From Janthinobacterium sp. TB1-E2 (lineage in GTDB: Bacteria; Pseudomonadota; Gammaproteobacteria; Burkholderiales; Burkholderiaceae_D), in NCBI RefSeq assembly GCF_036885605.1, contig NZ_CP142523.1, positions 5,332,001 to 5,396,000 on the forward strand: a DNA stretch of 64,000 bases, written 5' to 3'. Numbering within the stretch: position 1 is the first letter of the stretch; each line of letters opens with the position of its first letter. The position numbers and the translations under genes are program-made. The notes beneath the pieces are model-generated. The model did not search any database and was not told the origin of the DNA. It was given only the letters and a program-made list of their open reading frames with translations. Below, in pieces: positions 63,471-64,000 of this stretch.

Positions 63471-63709
63471 GGCGTGCTTTCTCGTGCAGGTGGCGATATA
63501 TGGTGATATTGATATGCAATTACAATCATCTTATCAAAGTCCATAGCAAAACTCTGTTTCCTGTGCGTACAGGAACGCCGTTCGCCTGACGGGCATGCTA
63601 GAGTCGCGCCTGTTGCTGACGCCCGGGAACGAGGCTTGCGTTTGCGCAAACCCTGCGTAAATGCAGGCTGCGCAGAACGTCTAAGCTTATCTTCCCGGAG
63701 AATAAGCCC
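63471..63709. other. Intergenic region with small dyads
   Basis: No gene. It holds a perfect palindrome GTTTGCGCAAAC (63640-63651) and a hairpin CCTGC-GTAAAT-GCAGG (63652-63667). It lies between the divergent secreted-protein gene and the groESL promoter. Confidence 0.5.
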
Positions 63710-63738
63710 TTGAATAAGCCCCCTACCGTCCCTATAAT
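63710..63738 (+). promoter_or_regulatory. Heat-shock gene (groESL) promoter, sigma-70 type
   Basis: TTGAAT (63710-63715), 17-bp spacer, TATAAT (63733-63738). CIRCE begins at the last base of the -10 box. Confidence 0.85.
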
Positions 63739-63764
63739 TAGCACTCGTTAGTAGAGAGTGCTAA
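63738..63764 (+). promoter_or_regulatory. CIRCE element (HrcA operator)
   Basis: TTAGCACTC-N9-GAGTGCTAA, exact to consensus. It covers the transcription start, so HrcA would repress the downstream operon at normal temperature. In Burkholderiales this most often controls groES-groEL. Confidence 0.95.
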
Positions 63765-64000
63765 CAAACTCTTTCGTAGCAATCCTCAGGACATGATGGT
63801 GTCTGCCGGGCAACAGCAGGGAACGCTACGCGGCGGGCGACGCCGCGATGCCACCACTGCCTAGCTGGCACGCACCCGATGACATGGGGTTTGCTTGACC
63901 GTTGCGGGCTGCTTTCAACGGCGGTCACTGAAAGCACGCCTGGCGCTGTGCCAGGCATGTATTCATTTAGCAACACCTATCCATTGAACTTTAAGGAGTT
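63765..64000 (+). other. Structured 5' leader of the downstream (groES) gene, running off the window
   Basis: About 235 nt between CIRCE and a consensus AAGGAG ribosome site at 63993-63998. It holds two perfect hairpins: CGCGGCG-N5-CGCCGCG (63829-63847) and GCCTGGC-N5-GCCAGGC (63938-63956). The start codon lies beyond the right edge. Confidence 0.6.

Overview
The window looks like a chromosomal core segment of a GC-rich betaproteobacterium of the Burkholderiales, most likely Oxalobacteraceae (Janthinobacterium/Massilia type). This rests on gene content: a PHA phasin, slpA-ispH, radC-rpmB-rpmG, holC after an M3 oligopeptidase, an E3 subunit carrying its own lipoyl domain, 6S RNA next to zapA, and CIRCE-controlled groESL at the right edge. 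It is a judgement from content and protein resemblance, not from a database search. I found no prophage, insertion sequence, CRISPR array or integrase. Coding density is high, and the high GC content produces very long antisense open frames that I treat as shadows.

Layout. 0-2.2 kb: start of a secreted protein, a nitroreductase and an EamA exporter. 2.3-3.1 kb: a phasin behind a promoter bracketed by two identical-pattern 16-bp repeats. 3.1-6.9 kb: livHMGF branched-chain amino acid permease (its likely binding protein lies far away at 52 kb). 7.1-8.6 kb: slpA-ispH. 8.7-10.5 kb: an orphan GH5-like/LamG protein. 10.8-12.1 kb: radC, rpmB, rpmG. 12.2-17.6 kb: desaturase, MscS channel, rsmB, purN and an orphan barstar. 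18-21.3 kb: glycine-zipper protein, spermidine synthase-like protein, GspE-type ATPase, tRNA-Lys. 21.4-30.7 kb: mostly exported proteins, with S9 and M49 peptidases and a small HExxH protein. 30.7-34.2 kb: chemoreceptor, atypical SDR and LysR. 34.2-39.4 kb: a complete tripartite MFS efflux operon (adaptor, pump, outer-membrane channel) with a divergent TetR. 39.4-47.4 kb: a degenerate metallophosphoesterase-like protein and the pyruvate dehydrogenase operon aceE-aceF-lpdA, followed by a second, broken lpdA 3' end. 47.6-51.7 kb: a 129-bp tandem palindromic repeat, folD, prlC, holC. 52-55.5 kb: LivJ-like protein, LysR, NAD-epimerase, cytochrome c. 55.7-59.5 kb: ilvD, LysR, lgt. 59.7-64 kb: diguanylate cyclase, EVE protein, 6S RNA, zapA and a ZapB-like gene, a two-domain secreted protein, and the heat-shock promoter of groESL.

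The most rewarding places for a second look are: the paired 22-bp operators between the efflux operon and its TetR gene; the lpdA remnant whose differences from the intact gene are all synonymous; the metallophosphoesterase-like protein with three of four metal motifs lost and a STAND/NACHT-like tail; the GH5-like protein with a serine where the nucleophile should be; the 129-bp tandem element before folD; and a predicted leaderless mRNA for the ZapB-like gene. I did not find a clearly new multi-gene system; the degenerate phosphoesterase is the closest candidate.
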